A DNA stretch of 64,000 nt from an uncultured Sphingomonadaceae bacterium (GCA_937995515.1 CALKJZ010000016.1:1-64000), one strand, 5' to 3'; positions 35,405 through 45,002 are shown, counted from the stretch's first letter. Translations and numbers: made by a program. Notes: a model not told the origin generated them from the letters alone.

Positions 35405-36919
35405 TCAGCCGAACAGGCCCTGGACGTGCCAGCCGAAATCGCCGCTGTCTGGATCCTCCCCGTCTCCGGAGCGGTAGAGCCACAGGCGCGTGCCGTCTTC
35501 CAGCTCGACGGTGAAATAGTCGCGCACGGCGTTCGGATCGGCGCCGGCTTCCCACCAGGCGGCGTGCATCCGTTCCGGGCCGTCGGCCGCGCGCACCCGG
35601 TGGCGCCGGCCGCGCCAGCGGAAGGCTGCCGGCGGCCTGTCGGGCAGCATGGCGATGGCCTCGATGCGCTCGGGCGGATCGAGCAGGCGGGTGGGCCGGG
35701 GCAGGTGGCGCGGCCAGCTGCCTGCCGCCGGATGGCCGGGCGGCGCATGCGCGACGGTGGCCTCGGGAAAGGCGCCGGGCCTTGGGGCAACGCGGAAGAC
35801 GGCGCCCGGGCCCAGTCGCGCCGAGAGCCGGTCTGCGACCTCGGCAAGCGTTGCGGGATCGGGCCCGGTGCCCAGCTGGCGCGGGGCGAGCGGCGCGGCG
35901 CGTGGGCAGGCAAGCACCGCCATTTCGATTCCGAAGCCCGGGTCCACGTCCTCGACGAGCAGGTGGAGCAGGCGGGCGATGTGGGCCGGCTCGCGCGTGG
36001 GGGCGGCGGTGCCGGCGCGCAGGGCGGCGATGGTGCCGTCGATGCGGTGGAAGAGGAGATCGAGCGCGCGCGCGCCCTCGCCCCGCCGTTCGAGCAGGCG
36101 CGCGAGCTGTGGCGCCAGCCGGTCGATGAGGCCGTGCAGCGCTGCGGCATGGGCGACCGGCTCGGCGAGCATGATGGCGGCTGCGCGTGCGGTTTCGTGC
36201 GGCAGATGGTCGAGCGGCTCGCCGGCCTGCCCGAGCGCCTGGTCGAGGCGGCGCAGCAGGGCAAGGCCGAAGCGACGGCCGAGTGCGGCGCGCGGCAGGG
36301 CGAGGAGATCGCCGATGGAGGCGATGCCGAGGCGCGCGAGGGCCTGGGCTTCGCCGGCCTGCAGCCGGAGTGCGGCAACGGGCAGCGGCGCGATCGCCTC
36401 GGCGGTGGTGTGCGGGGGGGCGATGGTGCAGGCGCCGGGGGCGAAGCGGGCCAGCGCGTGGGCGGCGCCGGCGGTTTCGGCAAGGCCGGCGCGGGCGGTG
36501 ATGCCGCTTGCGGCGAGCCGGGCGAGGAGGCGCTGGAGCAGGCGCTGTTCGCCGCCGAAGAGGTGCGAGGCGCCTGCGGATTCGAGCCACAGGCCATCTG
36601 GCGGGTCGAGCGCGACGAGCGGGCTGATTCGTGCCTGCATCCAGCGGGCGAGGCGCGTGAGCGCGGCGCGGTCGGCCTCGGGCTCGGCCTCGGCGACCTG
36701 CAGGCCTGGCACGCGCGCGCAGGCCGCGGCCAGGGGCTCGCCCGGGCGGATGCCGAGGGCTGCTGCGGCCGCGGAGCAGGCGGCGACCTCGCGGCGGCTG
36801 CCGCGGCGCGTGCCGAGCACCAGCGGCTCAGGCAGCGGCGGTTCGTTCGCCTGCGCGCGCGCCCGCGCCAGCCGCTCCACCGGCCAGAGCGGGAACCAGA
36901 GGGAGATGGTTCGGGGCAT
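35405..36919 (-). CDS. imuB: ImuB: Y-family DNA polymerase-like mutasome protein
   Basis: 504-residue UmuC/DinB-like protein. It begins MPRTISLWFPLWPVERLAR, the typical ImuB N terminus. The active-site carboxylates of true Y-family polymerases are not in the expected places (LWLESAG replaces the DECF-type motif), so it is a non-catalytic scaffold, as known for ImuB. A helix-hairpin-helix-like segment (LARLGIASIGDLLALPRAAL) lies at about 190-215, and the C-terminal tail is likely to bind the beta clamp. ATG 36919 lies 92 bases inside imuA. No dnaE2 follows. Confidence 0.9.
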   Translation of the reverse strand: MPRTISLWFPLWPVERLARARAQANEPPLPEPLVLGTRRGSRREVAACSAAAAALGIRPGEPLAAACARVPGLQVAEAEPEADRAALTRLARWMQARISPLVALDPPDGLWLESAGASHLFGGEQRLLQRLLARLAASGITARAGLAETAGAAHALARFAPGACTIAPPHTTAEAIAPLPVAALRLQAGEAQALARLGIASIGDLLALPRAALGRRFGLALLRRLDQALGQAGEPLDHLPHETARAAAIMLAEPVAHAAALHGLIDRLAPQLARLLERRGEGARALDLLFHRIDGTIAALRAGTAAPTREPAHIARLLHLLVEDVDPGFGIEMAVLACPRAAPLAPRQLGTGPDPATLAEVADRLSARLGPGAVFRVAPRPGAFPEATVAHAPPGHPAAGSWPRHLPRPTRLLDPPERIEAIAMLPDRPPAAFRWRGRRHRVRAADGPERMHAAWWEAGADPNAVRDYFTVELEDGTRLWLYRSGDGEDPDSGDFGWHVQGLFG

Positions 36920-37688
36920 GGGGTTCGGGCCCTGGGGGAAGGCAGAGGGTGAGCGGGAGGTGCATGGCCGCGGGCCCGCGCGCGCGCGCCAGCGTGAGGG
37001 CAAGCTGGCGGGGGCCGAGCCCGCTGCCGCCGGGGCCTGGGAAGAGCGCGCGGACCTCGGCCGGCGGCGCCGGCGCGGGTGCGACCTGCCAGCAGGTGGC
37101 GGCAAGGGTGGGAAGGCGCGTCGGCGGGGCTTCGCGGTGGAGGATGAGGGCGAGCGTGCCGGCGCGGCTGGCGCGCAGCTGCAGGCGGCGGCTGGCAGCG
37201 ACGAGCCAGGGCCCCGGGCGCAGGATTTCGCCGACCACGGCGGCAACCGATTCCATCGCCTCTTCCATGGCGGCGAGCGTTTCCTGATCGGTTCGGGTGC
37301 GCGCCAGCAGCAGGCGCCCGGGGGCGAGCCCGGCCAGCGCCAAGCCTGGCGGGAAGATGTCGAGCCGGCGGCTGGCCCACAGCGTTTCGCCGCCGGCGGC
37401 TGCGGCGAGGCGGGCGGCGAAGGCGGCAGCCGGGCCATGGGCGTGCGGCGTGGCCGCGGGCAGGATTTCGTGCAGGGCGTGGGCGGCAAGCCCCCCGCCC
37501 AGCAGCCGGTCGAAGCCGGGATGGCCGGTTGCGATGCGCGGGCCATCGCCTGCGGGTGCGGTGGTGGCAAGGCTGTGGCGGAGCGCTTCCAGCGCGGCGC
37601 GGCGATCGGGCCGGCCGGCCGGCGGGCGGGGCGGGGACGGCTGGTGGCTGTGCGGGCGACTCGGGGTGGGAGCTGGCTCCATGTTCAT
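36828..37688 (-). CDS. imuA: ImuA: RecA-like mutasome protein
   Basis: 286-residue protein related to RecA/SulA. Family features are GHPGFDRLLGGGLAAHALHEILP near residues 55-77 and the following AAAFAARLAAAAGGETLW stretch. The ATP-binding motif is degenerate, as in other ImuA proteins. With ImuB and usually DnaE2 it carries out SOS-induced translesion synthesis. It overlaps imuB by 92 bases. ATG 37688 lies inside a LexA-type box, and an ATG at 37682 is an alternative. Confidence 0.85.
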   Translation of the reverse strand: MNMEPAPTPSRPHSHQPSPPRPPAGRPDRRAALEALRHSLATTAPAGDGPRIATGHPGFDRLLGGGLAAHALHEILPAATPHAHGPAAAFAARLAAAAGGETLWASRRLDIFPPGLALAGLAPGRLLLARTRTDQETLAAMEEAMESVAAVVGEILRPGPWLVAASRRLQLRASRAGTLALILHREAPPTRLPTLAATCWQVAPAPAPPAEVRALFPGPGGSGLGPRQLALTLARARGPAAMHLPLTLCLPPGPEPHAPNHLPLVPALAGGAAGAGARAGERTAAA

Positions 37689-37697
37689 GTTTTGTTC
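37683..37697 (-). promoter_or_regulatory. LexA-type SOS box at the imuA start
   Basis: On the plus strand GTTC-ATGTTTT-GTTC fits the alphaproteobacterial LexA operator GTTC-N7-GTTC exactly. It overlaps the first codons of imuA, so bound LexA would block both transcription and the start region. Confidence 0.8.
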
Positions 37698-37735
37698 TTA
37701 ATCGGGGAGGCCGAGTCAAGGCGCGGCGCGGCGCA

Positions 37736-38374
37736 TCAGGTCATGGCCGCGAAGCGTTCGACCTTCTCGGTTGGCCCGGAGACGATGAGGAGATCCGACA
37801 TGTAGACCACGGTTTCGGGTGTCGCGTAGGTGAAATCCTGGCCTGGCCGCTTGATGCCCACGATGGTGATGCCGTGCTGCTTGCGCACGTCGGTTTCGGC
37901 CAGCGACTTGCCGGCCATGTAGGCGGGCGTGCGGGTCTTCACGATGGCAAAGCCGTCGTCGAACTCGATGAAGTCGATCATCTTGCCGGTGACGAGGTGT
38001 GCGACTCGTTCACCCATTGCGGCCTCGGGGTAGACGACCTCGTCGGCGCCGATCCGCTTCAGGATGTGGCCGTGATTGGCCGACACCGCCTTGGCCCAGA
38101 TCTTGGGCACCTTGAGCTCGGTGAGCGCGAGCACGGTGAGCAGGCTCGCCTCGATGTCCGAGCCGATGCCCACGACCACTTGCGGAATCTCGTGCAGGCC
38201 GAGGCGCTTGAGCGCCGTGGCGTTGGTGCTGTCGGCCTGGATGACGTGGGTGAGCTCTTCCGACCAGAGCTGCACCGTCTCCATGTCCTGGTCGATTGCG
38301 AGCACTTCGTGGCCCATGCGGATGAGCGAACGGGCGGTTGCGCCGCCGAAGCGGCCAAGGCCGATGACGGCCAC
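37736..38374 (-). CDS. KtrA/TrkA-type potassium channel regulatory subunit
   Basis: 212-residue RCK protein. An N-terminal Rossmann fold (GLGRFGGATARSLIRMGHEVLAID) with a nucleotide-binding GxGxxG and a C-terminal RCK_C domain (about 135-212) are present. It gates the membrane subunit encoded just upstream. GTG at 38374 has AGAGGAG 5-6 bases before it and gives the standard N terminus VAVIGLGRFG; a TTG at 38401 would overlap the ktrB gene. Single RCK domain means KtrA rather than two-domain TrkA. Confidence 0.9.
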   Translation of the reverse strand: MAVIGLGRFGGATARSLIRMGHEVLAIDQDMETVQLWSEELTHVIQADSTNATALKRLGLHEIPQVVVGIGSDIEASLLTVLALTELKVPKIWAKAVSANHGHILKRIGADEVVYPEAAMGERVAHLVTGKMIDFIEFDDGFAIVKTRTPAYMAGKSLAETDVRKQHGITIVGIKRPGQDFTYATPETVVYMSDLLIVSGPTEKVERFAAMT

Positions 38375-38393
38375 GGGATCTCCTCTGTGCTTG

Positions 38394-39734
38394 TCAGCCA
38401 ACGATCGGGCGCTCCTCGGGATAGCGGATGGGACTGGACCGGACGCGCAGCGCGAAGGCGGCGGCGACGGTGATGCTGCCCACGCGTCCGGTGAACATCA
38501 AGAGCACGAGCAGCAGCTGGCCGGCCGGCGGGATCTCGGCGGTCACCCCTGTCGAGAGGCCGACGGTGGCAAAGGCGGAGATCGTCTCGAACAGCGCATC
38601 GCGCATCGGCAGGCCCGAGATGGAGACGAGGAGTGCGCACGAGAGGCCGACGATGCCGACTGCAAGGAGCACGATGGCGAGCGCTTGGCGCTGGGTGTCG
38701 GGGCAGATGCGCCGCCCGAAGGCGTTGGTATCGGCCGCGCCCCGGATCTCGGCCCAGACGACGAAGCCGAGGAGCAGGAAGGTGGTGACCTTGATGCCGC
38801 CTGCGGTTCCCGCGCTGCCGCCCCCGATCAGCATGAGCGCATAGGTAACGAGGATGGTATCGTCGTTCATCGCGCCGGTCTCGTGCACGCTGAAGCCGCC
38901 TGAACGGGTCATCACCGAGTGGAAGGCGGCGCCGAGCAGCTTCAGCGGCACCGGGTCGGGGCCGAGCGTTTGCGGGTTTGCCCATTCGGCCGCGAGCGTG
39001 ACGACGAAGCCCGCCACCAGCAGCAGCCCCGTGCCGAGCAGGGTGAGCTTGGTGTGGATCGACCAGGCGGCAGGGCGCCGCCAGCAGGTGCGCAGCTCGT
39101 GCACCACGGGAAAGCCGATGCCGCCGACGATGACTCCAAGCATCAGCGGCAGGAGCACGAATCCGTCGCTGCGGAAGCGGGCGATGCCATCCGGGTAGAC
39201 GGACATCCCGCCGTTGTTGAATGCCGAGACGGCATGGAACAGGCCGTGCCACAACGCCTCGCCCCAGGGCTCGCCATGATCGAAGTGGAAGACGAGCGTG
39301 AACCAGAGGGCGAGCGCTGCCTCGACGGCGAGGGTCATGACGAGGATGAGCCGGACCACCGCCGAGACGTCGCCGAGCTGCAGGCTGCGCAGTTCCGCCT
39401 GGGCGGCCATGCGCCGCGCAAGGCTCGTGCGCCGGGAAATGAGCATGCCGAGGAGGGTGGCGCCCGACATGATGCCAAGCCCGCCCAGCTGGATGAGCAG
39501 CAGGATGACGACCTGCCCGAAGGGCGACCAGTAGCTTCCGGTATCGACGACGGTGAGCCCGGTGATGCAGATCGCCGTGGTGGCGGTGAACAGGGCGACC
39601 ATGAACGGCGCGCCCTCGATGGTGGGGCCGGCGCGGGCCAGCGGCAGCGACAGGAGCAGCGTGCCCGCGCCAATGGCGGCAAGGAAGGCCAGCGGCACCA
39701 GCCGCTCCGGGTTGGTGATCGGCGTGCGGTCCAA
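38394..39734 (-). CDS. KtrB/TrkH-type potassium transporter membrane subunit
   Basis: 446-residue ion channel-like transporter with about eight membrane helices and four selectivity-filter loops: TAICITGL, AFNNGGM, TRSGGF and AFATVGLSTG. The GGGSAGTAGGIKVTTF segment is typical. No ATG fits: the start chosen is TTG at 39734, with GAAGGA nine bases before it and the first helix (LVPLAFLAAIGAG) soon after. The KtrA-type gene follows after 19 bases. Potassium uptake across the inner membrane is the expected role. Confidence 0.9.
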   Translation of the reverse strand: MDRTPITNPERLVPLAFLAAIGAGTLLLSLPLARAGPTIEGAPFMVALFTATTAICITGLTVVDTGSYWSPFGQVVILLLIQLGGLGIMSGATLLGMLISRRTSLARRMAAQAELRSLQLGDVSAVVRLILVMTLAVEAALALWFTLVFHFDHGEPWGEALWHGLFHAVSAFNNGGMSVYPDGIARFRSDGFVLLPLMLGVIVGGIGFPVVHELRTCWRRPAAWSIHTKLTLLGTGLLLVAGFVVTLAAEWANPQTLGPDPVPLKLLGAAFHSVMTRSGGFSVHETGAMNDDTILVTYALMLIGGGSAGTAGGIKVTTFLLLGFVVWAEIRGAADTNAFGRRICPDTQRQALAIVLLAVGIVGLSCALLVSISGLPMRDALFETISAFATVGLSTGVTAEIPPAGQLLLVLLMFTGRVGSITVAAAFALRVRSSPIRYPEERPIVG

Positions 39735-39823
39735 GCCCCTGGTTCCTTCGTATGGCCCATAGGCGCATCGGGCGGCATCGCCTAGAGGGGAGGCGGTGCG
39801 GCCTTGCGCGAGGGAGGATCGGG

Positions 39824-40612
39824 ATGGGGGCCGGGCGGTTCGAGGGGCAGGTGGCGGTGGTGACGGGTGCGGCCTCGGGCATTGGGGAGGCGACCGCGCG
39901 GCTGCTGGCTGCGGGCGGCGCGCGGGTGGTTGTGGCCGATGTGGCGGACGCGGGCGCTGCGGTGGCACGCGAGGTGGGGGGGCGGTTCCGGCAGACGGAC
40001 GTGGCCGTGCGCGAGGAGGTGGAGGCGCTGGTCGCCGGCACGCTCGCCGGCGAGGGACGGCTGGACATTCTGGTGAACAATGCCGGAATCGGCGCGCTTG
40101 CGGCCGTGCCCGACCTGGCGCCAGAGCTGTGGCGGCAGGTGATGGCGGTCGATCTCGATGCCGTCTTCTGGGCATGCCGGGTGGCAATCCCGGCCATGCG
40201 CGAAGCCGGCGGCGGCGCGATCGTGAATGTCGCCTCGATTTCAGGGCTGGCGGCCGACCGGGGTTTTGCCGCCTACAATGCCGCCAAAGCCGGCCTCATC
40301 AACCTCACCCGCGCGATGGCCATCGACCATGCGCGCGACGGCATCCGGGTGAACGCCGTCTGCCCGGGCCTTGTGGAGACGCCGCTGGCCGCGCCGCTGG
40401 CCGCCGTGCCCGGTCTGATGGACGCATGGCTTCCCACGATCCCCATTGGGCGCGCCATCCGGCCCGGGGAGATTGCCGAGGTGATCGCGTTTCTTGCCTC
40501 GGGTTCGGCCTCGGCCATGACCGGCTCGGTGGTGGTCGTCGATGGCGGCATGAGCGCGCACACCGGCCAGCCGGACTTTCTTGGCCGCGTGATGGCCGCC
40601 GCGGGCGGCTGA
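39824..40612 (+). CDS. Short-chain dehydrogenase/reductase
   Basis: 262-residue classical SDR. The cofactor motif TGAASGIG lies at 14-21, NNAG at 85-88, and the catalytic triad in NVASIS (Ser138) and YNAAK (Tyr151, Lys155). Asp39 after the second strand (VVVADV) favours NAD(H) over NADP(H). The substrate is unknown. AGGGAGG lies seven bases before ATG 39824. It is divergent from the potassium transporter genes and followed by the exbB gene after 95 bases. Confidence 0.9.
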   Translation: MGAGRFEGQVAVVTGAASGIGEATARLLAAGGARVVVADVADAGAAVAREVGGRFRQTDVAVREEVEALVAGTLAGEGRLDILVNNAGIGALAAVPDLAPELWRQVMAVDLDAVFWACRVAIPAMREAGGGAIVNVASISGLAADRGFAAYNAAKAGLINLTRAMAIDHARDGIRVNAVCPGLVETPLAAPLAAVPGLMDAWLPTIPIGRAIRPGEIAEVIAFLASGSASAMTGSVVVVDGGMSAHTGQPDFLGRVMAAAGG

Positions 40613-40707
40613 GCGACGCCGCAGCGGCAGCCGTCCGTGCCTGAAGGCGGCCGGTGTCACCAAAGGTTCAAAAGCCGCCGCCATGATGTCGGAGGTGCCA
40701 CCCGGGG

Positions 40708-41514
40708 GTGCGTGCGATGCGGCGAAGCCTTGCCTTTGGATCGTGTCTTGCGGCTGCGGCAGGCGCGCGGGCGGACGAGGCAGCCGGCGGCAGCGTTGCC
40801 GGCGAGATTGCCGGCCTCATCGAGCTCGGCGGGCCTATCGTTGTCATCCTGCTTGTGATTTCGGTGATTGCGCTGGCGATCATCGCGGTCAAGCTGGTGC
40901 AGTTTGCGCGGGCGGGCGTGTGGGGCGGCGGGTTTGTCGACGAGGTGACGGCGCTGCTGCACCGCGGCGACATGGTGGGCGCGCGGGCCCGGCTGGAGCG
41001 CGAGAAGGGACCGGTTGCTGTGGTCATGCGGGCCGCGGTTGCCGGCCGCATGGCCGGCGCGCCCGATTCGCTTGTTCGCGAGGAGGTGGAGCGGATCGCC
41101 GGCGCGCAGATCGACGTGCTCGAAAAAGGCCTGCCGCAGCTGGCGCTGATTGCCACCATCAGCCCGCTGCTCGGCCTGTTTGGAACCGTGACCGGGCTCA
41201 TCCAGAGCTTCCAGAGGCTGGCCGATGCCGGCGACCGGGTGGACCCGGCAATCCTTTCCGGCGGGATCTGGGAGGCGCTCTTGACGACCGTCGTGGGCCT
41301 TGCGGTGGCCATTCCGGCTGCAACCGCCTTCACCCTGCTGCAGCGGACGGTGGACCTGACGGCGCGACGCATGGAGGATGCGGCAACCCGCGTCTTCACA
41401 ATCGACCTTTATGAGGCGACGGCGCCGCAGGCAGCCGAGCGCCCGGCAGAGGTGCCGGCAGCGGCCCCAGCCGCGGGCGGCGCTGCGGACCTGCGTCCGG
41501 CGCCCGCGGAATAG
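40708..41514 (+). CDS. exbB: ExbB/TolQ-type proton channel
   Basis: 268-residue inner-membrane protein with a signal-like N terminus (AFGSCLAAAAGARA). Three membrane helices lie at about 32-58, 145-165 and 185-210; between the first two is the large cytoplasmic domain. LPQLALIATISPLLGLFGTVTGLIQSF is the MotA/ExbB signature. The C terminus is Ala/Pro-rich. It uses the proton gradient to power TonB. Start GTG 40708 was used, with GGAGG upstream; ATG 40717 is an alternative. It starts the exbB-exbD-exbD-tonB set. Confidence 0.9.
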   Translation: MRAMRRSLAFGSCLAAAAGARADEAAGGSVAGEIAGLIELGGPIVVILLVISVIALAIIAVKLVQFARAGVWGGGFVDEVTALLHRGDMVGARARLEREKGPVAVVMRAAVAGRMAGAPDSLVREEVERIAGAQIDVLEKGLPQLALIATISPLLGLFGTVTGLIQSFQRLADAGDRVDPAILSGGIWEALLTTVVGLAVAIPAATAFTLLQRTVDLTARRMEDAATRVFTIDLYEATAPQAAERPAEVPAAAPAAGGAADLRPAPAE

Positions 41515-41529
41515 GCGGGGCGCGCGGCC

Positions 41530-41943
41530 GTGCTGGTGCACCGCAAGGCGCGCCACCAGGTGCTCGGCCTGCAGATCACGCCGCTCATCGATGTTGTCTT
41601 CATGCTCCTTGTGTTTTTCATGCTGGCCACAAATTTCGCGCGCTACCGGCTGATCGGGGTGGAAAGCCCGGTGGATCGCGAAGTGGCGAAGACCGCCGAG
41701 GGCGCGATCGTGATCGAGCTCGGCGCGGATGGCAGCCTGACGTTCGACGGCCGGCCGGCGCGCCGCGCCGACCTCGCGGCAGAGGTGGCCGACGTGGTGC
41801 GCGTGGACCCGAACCGGCAGTTCCTCGTGCGGCCGCGTGCGGGCGTGTCGCTGCAGGAGGCGGTTACCGCGCACGACGAGGCCCGTGCCGGAGGGGCGCG
41901 CTTCCTCTCCTTTTCCCGATCCCGCGAGACCCCCGCGCCATGA
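41530..41943 (+). CDS. exbD: ExbD/TolR family protein (first copy)
   Basis: 137-residue protein with one membrane helix (PLIDVVFMLLVFFMLATNF, about 18-36) that carries the essential Asp in LIDVVF. A periplasmic domain of about 95 residues follows. It is a partner of ExbB in the TonB motor. The start is GTG 41530, 15 bases after exbB; the stop overlaps the next exbD by ATGA. Confidence 0.9.
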   Translation: MLVHRKARHQVLGLQITPLIDVVFMLLVFFMLATNFARYRLIGVESPVDREVAKTAEGAIVIELGADGSLTFDGRPARRADLAAEVADVVRVDPNRQFLVRPRAGVSLQEAVTAHDEARAGGARFLSFSRSRETPAP

Positions 41944-42353
41944 ACTTCCGGCGCCCGCGCGAGCGGCAGGAGCTGGTGCAGCTGACCGCGCTCATCGACT
42001 GCGTGTTCATCCTCCTCGTGTTTTTCATGCTGGCCGGATCGATCCGCCCGACCGACGCCTTCCCGGTGGAGGTGGCGGCCTCGCGCGCGCAGGTCTTCGG
42101 AGACGAGCGCGAGGCGGTGATCCTCATCCGGCCCGATGGCGCGGTTGCGCTCGGCGACCGGGCGATGACCCGCCCCGATCTTCTTGCCAGCATCGCCGCG
42201 CTGGTGAAGGCCCGGCCCGACGCGCTGGTGCAGATGAAGGCCGACGGCGACACCGATGCCGATCTCGTGATCGGGCTGATGGAGGATCTGCGCGAGGCCG
42301 GGGTCGGCTATCTGGTGCTGCTGACCAAGGGCGTGGGGATGGAGGGCCAATGA
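41940..42353 (+). CDS. exbD: ExbD/TolR family protein (second copy)
   Basis: 137-residue second ExbD, as long as the first but diverged. The membrane helix (TALIDCVFILLVFFMLAGSI, about 15-35) retains the essential Asp. The periplasmic part contains VILIRPDGAVALGDR and ends GVGYLVLLTKGVGM. Two ExbD copies may form a heteromer in the complex. ATG 41940 overlaps the stop of copy 1; the tonB start overlaps its own stop. Confidence 0.9.
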   Translation: MNFRRPRERQELVQLTALIDCVFILLVFFMLAGSIRPTDAFPVEVAASRAQVFGDEREAVILIRPDGAVALGDRAMTRPDLLASIAALVKARPDALVQMKADGDTDADLVIGLMEDLREAGVGYLVLLTKGVGMEGQ

Positions 42354-43078
42354 CCCGCCTTGCAAGCCCGCTCGGCGATGTGGAGCTTGCACCTGTTGCG
42401 CCGCGGCACTGGGCGCTGGCGGCGGCGGCGGCGGTGGCGCTGCATCTTGCCGGGGTTGCCGTGTGGCTGGCGCTGCCGGAGGCGGAGGCCGAGCCGGCGG
42501 AGACCGAGACGATGACGGTCGTTGCGCTCGGCCCGCCGGGCGGACGGCTAGAGACGTTCGAGCCGCCGCCCGAGGCGGCGCCGCCCGAGCCGCAGGCGGC
42601 TGCAAACCGCCTGACCGAGCGCGCGGCCGATGCGCCGCCGATCGTGCGCACGGCGCCGCCCGAGCCGCCGCCGCCCGATGCCCGGCTTTCGAGCGGCCTT
42701 GGAAGCGGCGGCGAGGGGGTGCCGGTGCCCGAGCCTGCGCCGCCGCCGCCGCCGCCGCCTGCGCCCGAGCCGCGCCTCGACCCGGCTGCCATGCGCGCCT
42801 ATGCCCGCGATGCCAGCCAGCTGATCCTCGAGCGGGTGGTCTACCCGGAGGATGCGCGCCGCGCCGAGGTGCAGGGGCGCGCGCAGATCCGGCTTTTGAT
42901 CGCGCGCGACGGACGGCTGATCGCGCACGAGATCCTCTCGGGCTCGGGCCATGCGCGGCTGGATGAGGCCGTCAATGCCGCCGTGCTTGCGGTGCCGCGC
43001 TTCCCGCCGCTGCCGAAGAGCTACCCCGAGCCGCAGCTGCGCTTCATCGTATCGGTGCGCTTCACCCTGGCCGACTGA
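42350..43078 (+). CDS. tonB: TonB family energy-transducing protein
   Basis: 242-residue protein. An N-terminal membrane anchor (ALAAAAAVALHLAGVAVWLAL, about 23-43) precedes a Pro/Glu-rich periplasmic spacer (about 70-145, with PEPPPPD and PAPPPPPPP). The C-terminal TonB domain (about 155-242) contains VVYPEDARRAEVQGRAQIRLLI and ends SVRFTLAD. It would couple the ExbB/ExbD motor to the TonB-dependent receptors. ATG 42350 overlaps the second exbD stop by ATGA. Confidence 0.9.
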   Translation: MTRLASPLGDVELAPVAPRHWALAAAAAVALHLAGVAVWLALPEAEAEPAETETMTVVALGPPGGRLETFEPPPEAAPPEPQAAANRLTERAADAPPIVRTAPPEPPPPDARLSSGLGSGGEGVPVPEPAPPPPPPPAPEPRLDPAAMRAYARDASQLILERVVYPEDARRAEVQGRAQIRLLIARDGRLIAHEILSGSGHARLDEAVNAAVLAVPRFPPLPKSYPEPQLRFIVSVRFTLAD

Positions 43079-43160
43079 GGCGCGCGGCCCGGGCGCTCTT
43101 GCTGCATCGCAGCAGCAGGCCTATCTGACGCGCGGTTCTCTCGCGGAAAGTCCGGCTTCC

Positions 43161-45002
43161 ATGCGCCTGCGCAACGTGGCGATCATCGCCCATGTCGATC
43201 ACGGCAAGACCACGCTCGTCGACCAGCTGTTCCGCCAGACGCGCACCTTCCGCGACAACCAGCGGATTGCCGAGCGGGCGATGGATTCCCACGATCTGGA
43301 GCGCGAGCGCGGGATCACCATCCTCGCCAAGTGCACGAGCGTGGAGTGGGCGGGCGAAGGCGGCTCGGCAGACCCGGTCAGGATCAACATCGTCGACACG
43401 CCCGGGCACGCCGACTTCGGCGGCGAGGTGGAGCGCATCCTCTCGATGGTCGACGGCGTGGTGCTGCTCGTCGATGCGGCCGAGGGGCCGATGCCGCAGA
43501 CCAAGTTCGTGCTGATGAAGGCGCTTGCCTGCGGGCTGCGGCCGATCGTGGTGGTGAACAAGATCGACCGGCCGGACGCGCGCCCGCAGGAGGTGCTCGA
43601 CGAGGTGTTCGACCTGTTCGTGGCGCTCGGCGCCACCGACGAGCAGCTCGACTTTCCCGTGCTCTTCGCAAGCGGCCGGGCCGGCTATGCCGGCCCGGCG
43701 CCAGACGTGCGCGAGGGCACGCTGGCGCCGCTTCTCGACCTTGTCGTCGCGCAGGTGCCGCCGCCGCCGGGTGATCTTGAGGGGCCGTTCCGCCTGCTCG
43801 TCTCGCTGCTTGACCGCGACCCGTTCGTGGGGCGGATGCTGACCGGGCGGATTGCCTCGGGCCGGCTGCGGGTGAACATGCCGATCCGGGCCCTCGGCCC
43901 GGGCGGCGTGATCGAGGAAGGCCGGGCGACCAAGATCTTCGCCTTCCGCGGCCTCGAGCGGGTGCCGGTGGAGGAGGCCGAGGCCGGCGACATTGTCTCG
44001 ATTGCAGGCCTTGCCGCTGCGACCGTGGCGGACACGATCGCCGAACCGCAGGTGGCCGAGGCGCTGGAGGCGCTGCCGGTTGACCCGCCGACTTTGTCGA
44101 TGCGCTTTTCGGTGAACGACAGCCCGATGGCCGGGCGCGAGGGCGACAAGGTGACCAGCCGGATGATCCGCGACCGGCTGCTGCGCGAGGCGGAGGGCAA
44201 TGTCGCCATCCGGGTGACCGAGACGCCCGAGAAGGACAGTTTCGACGTGGCCGGCCGCGGCGAACTGCAGCTTGGCGTGCTGATCGAGACCATGCGCCGC
44301 GAGGGGTTCGAGCTGTCGATCGGCCGGCCGCAGGTCATCCTCGGGACGGACGCGAACGGCGCGCGCACCGAGCCTTATGAGACGGTGGTGGTGGATGTGG
44401 ACGAGGCCTATTCCGGGGTCGTTATCGAGAAGCTTGCCGCGCGCAAGGCCGACCTTGCCGACATGCGCCCCTCGGGTGCGGGCAAGGTGCGGCTCACCTT
44501 CTCGGCGCCGGCGCGCGGGCTTATCGGCTATCATGGGGAGTTTCTTTCCGACACGCGTGGCACCGGCATCATGAACCGGCTGTTCGAGCGCTATGGGCCG
44601 TGGAAGGGGCCGATTTCGGGCCGGGCGAACGGCGTGCTCGTCTCCACCGAGACGGGCGTGGCGGTGGGCTATGCGCTGCAGGCGCTGGAGGAGCGCGGCG
44701 TGCTGATGGTGGCGCCGGGCGACCCGGTCTATGAGGGGATGGTGATCGGCGAGAATGCGCGCGCCGAGGATCTTGAGGTCAATCCGCTGAGGTCGAAGCA
44801 GCTCACCAATTTCCGCGCCGCCGGCAAGGACGAGAATCTGCGCCTGACGCCGCCCCGGCGGCTGACGCTCGAGCAGGCGCTCGCCTGGATCGGGGATGAC
44901 GAGCTGGTGGAGGTGACGCCGAAGTCGGTGCGGATTCGCAAGCGGCACCTGTGCCCGCACGAGCGCAAGCGCGCGGCGCGGGCCGCAAGAGCCGCCGCCT
45001 GA
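43161..45002 (+). CDS. typA: TypA/BipA ribosome-associated GTPase
   Basis: 613-residue translational GTPase. The G domain shows AHVDHGKTT near residues 10-18, [16 protein letters not shown] and NKID; domains II, III and V and the family's own C-terminal domain follow, with GRGELQLG and [16 protein letters not shown] motifs. BipA aids assembly of the large ribosomal subunit and stress growth. ATG 43161 gives the standard N terminus [15 protein letters not shown]. It lies 82 bases after tonB and converges with the penicillin-acylase gene. Confidence 0.97.
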   Translation: MRLRNVAIIAHVDHGKTTLVDQLFRQTRTFRDNQRIAERAMDSHDLERERGITILAKCTSVEWAGEGGSADPVRINIVDTPGHADFGGEVERILSMVDGVVLLVDAAEGPMPQTKFVLMKALACGLRPIVVVNKIDRPDARPQEVLDEVFDLFVALGATDEQLDFPVLFASGRAGYAGPAPDVREGTLAPLLDLVVAQVPPPPGDLEGPFRLLVSLLDRDPFVGRMLTGRIASGRLRVNMPIRALGPGGVIEEGRATKIFAFRGLERVPVEEAEAGDIVSIAGLAAATVADTIAEPQVAEALEALPVDPPTLSMRFSVNDSPMAGREGDKVTSRMIRDRLLREAEGNVAIRVTETPEKDSFDVAGRGELQLGVLIETMRREGFELSIGRPQVILGTDANGARTEPYETVVVDVDEAYSGVVIEKLAARKADLADMRPSGAGKVRLTFSAPARGLIGYHGEFLSDTRGTGIMNRLFERYGPWKGPISGRANGVLVSTETGVAVGYALQALEERGVLMVAPGDPVYEGMVIGENARAEDLEVNPLRSKQLTNFRAAGKDENLRLTPPRRLTLEQALAWIGDDELVEVTPKSVRIRKRHLCPHERKRAARAARAAA

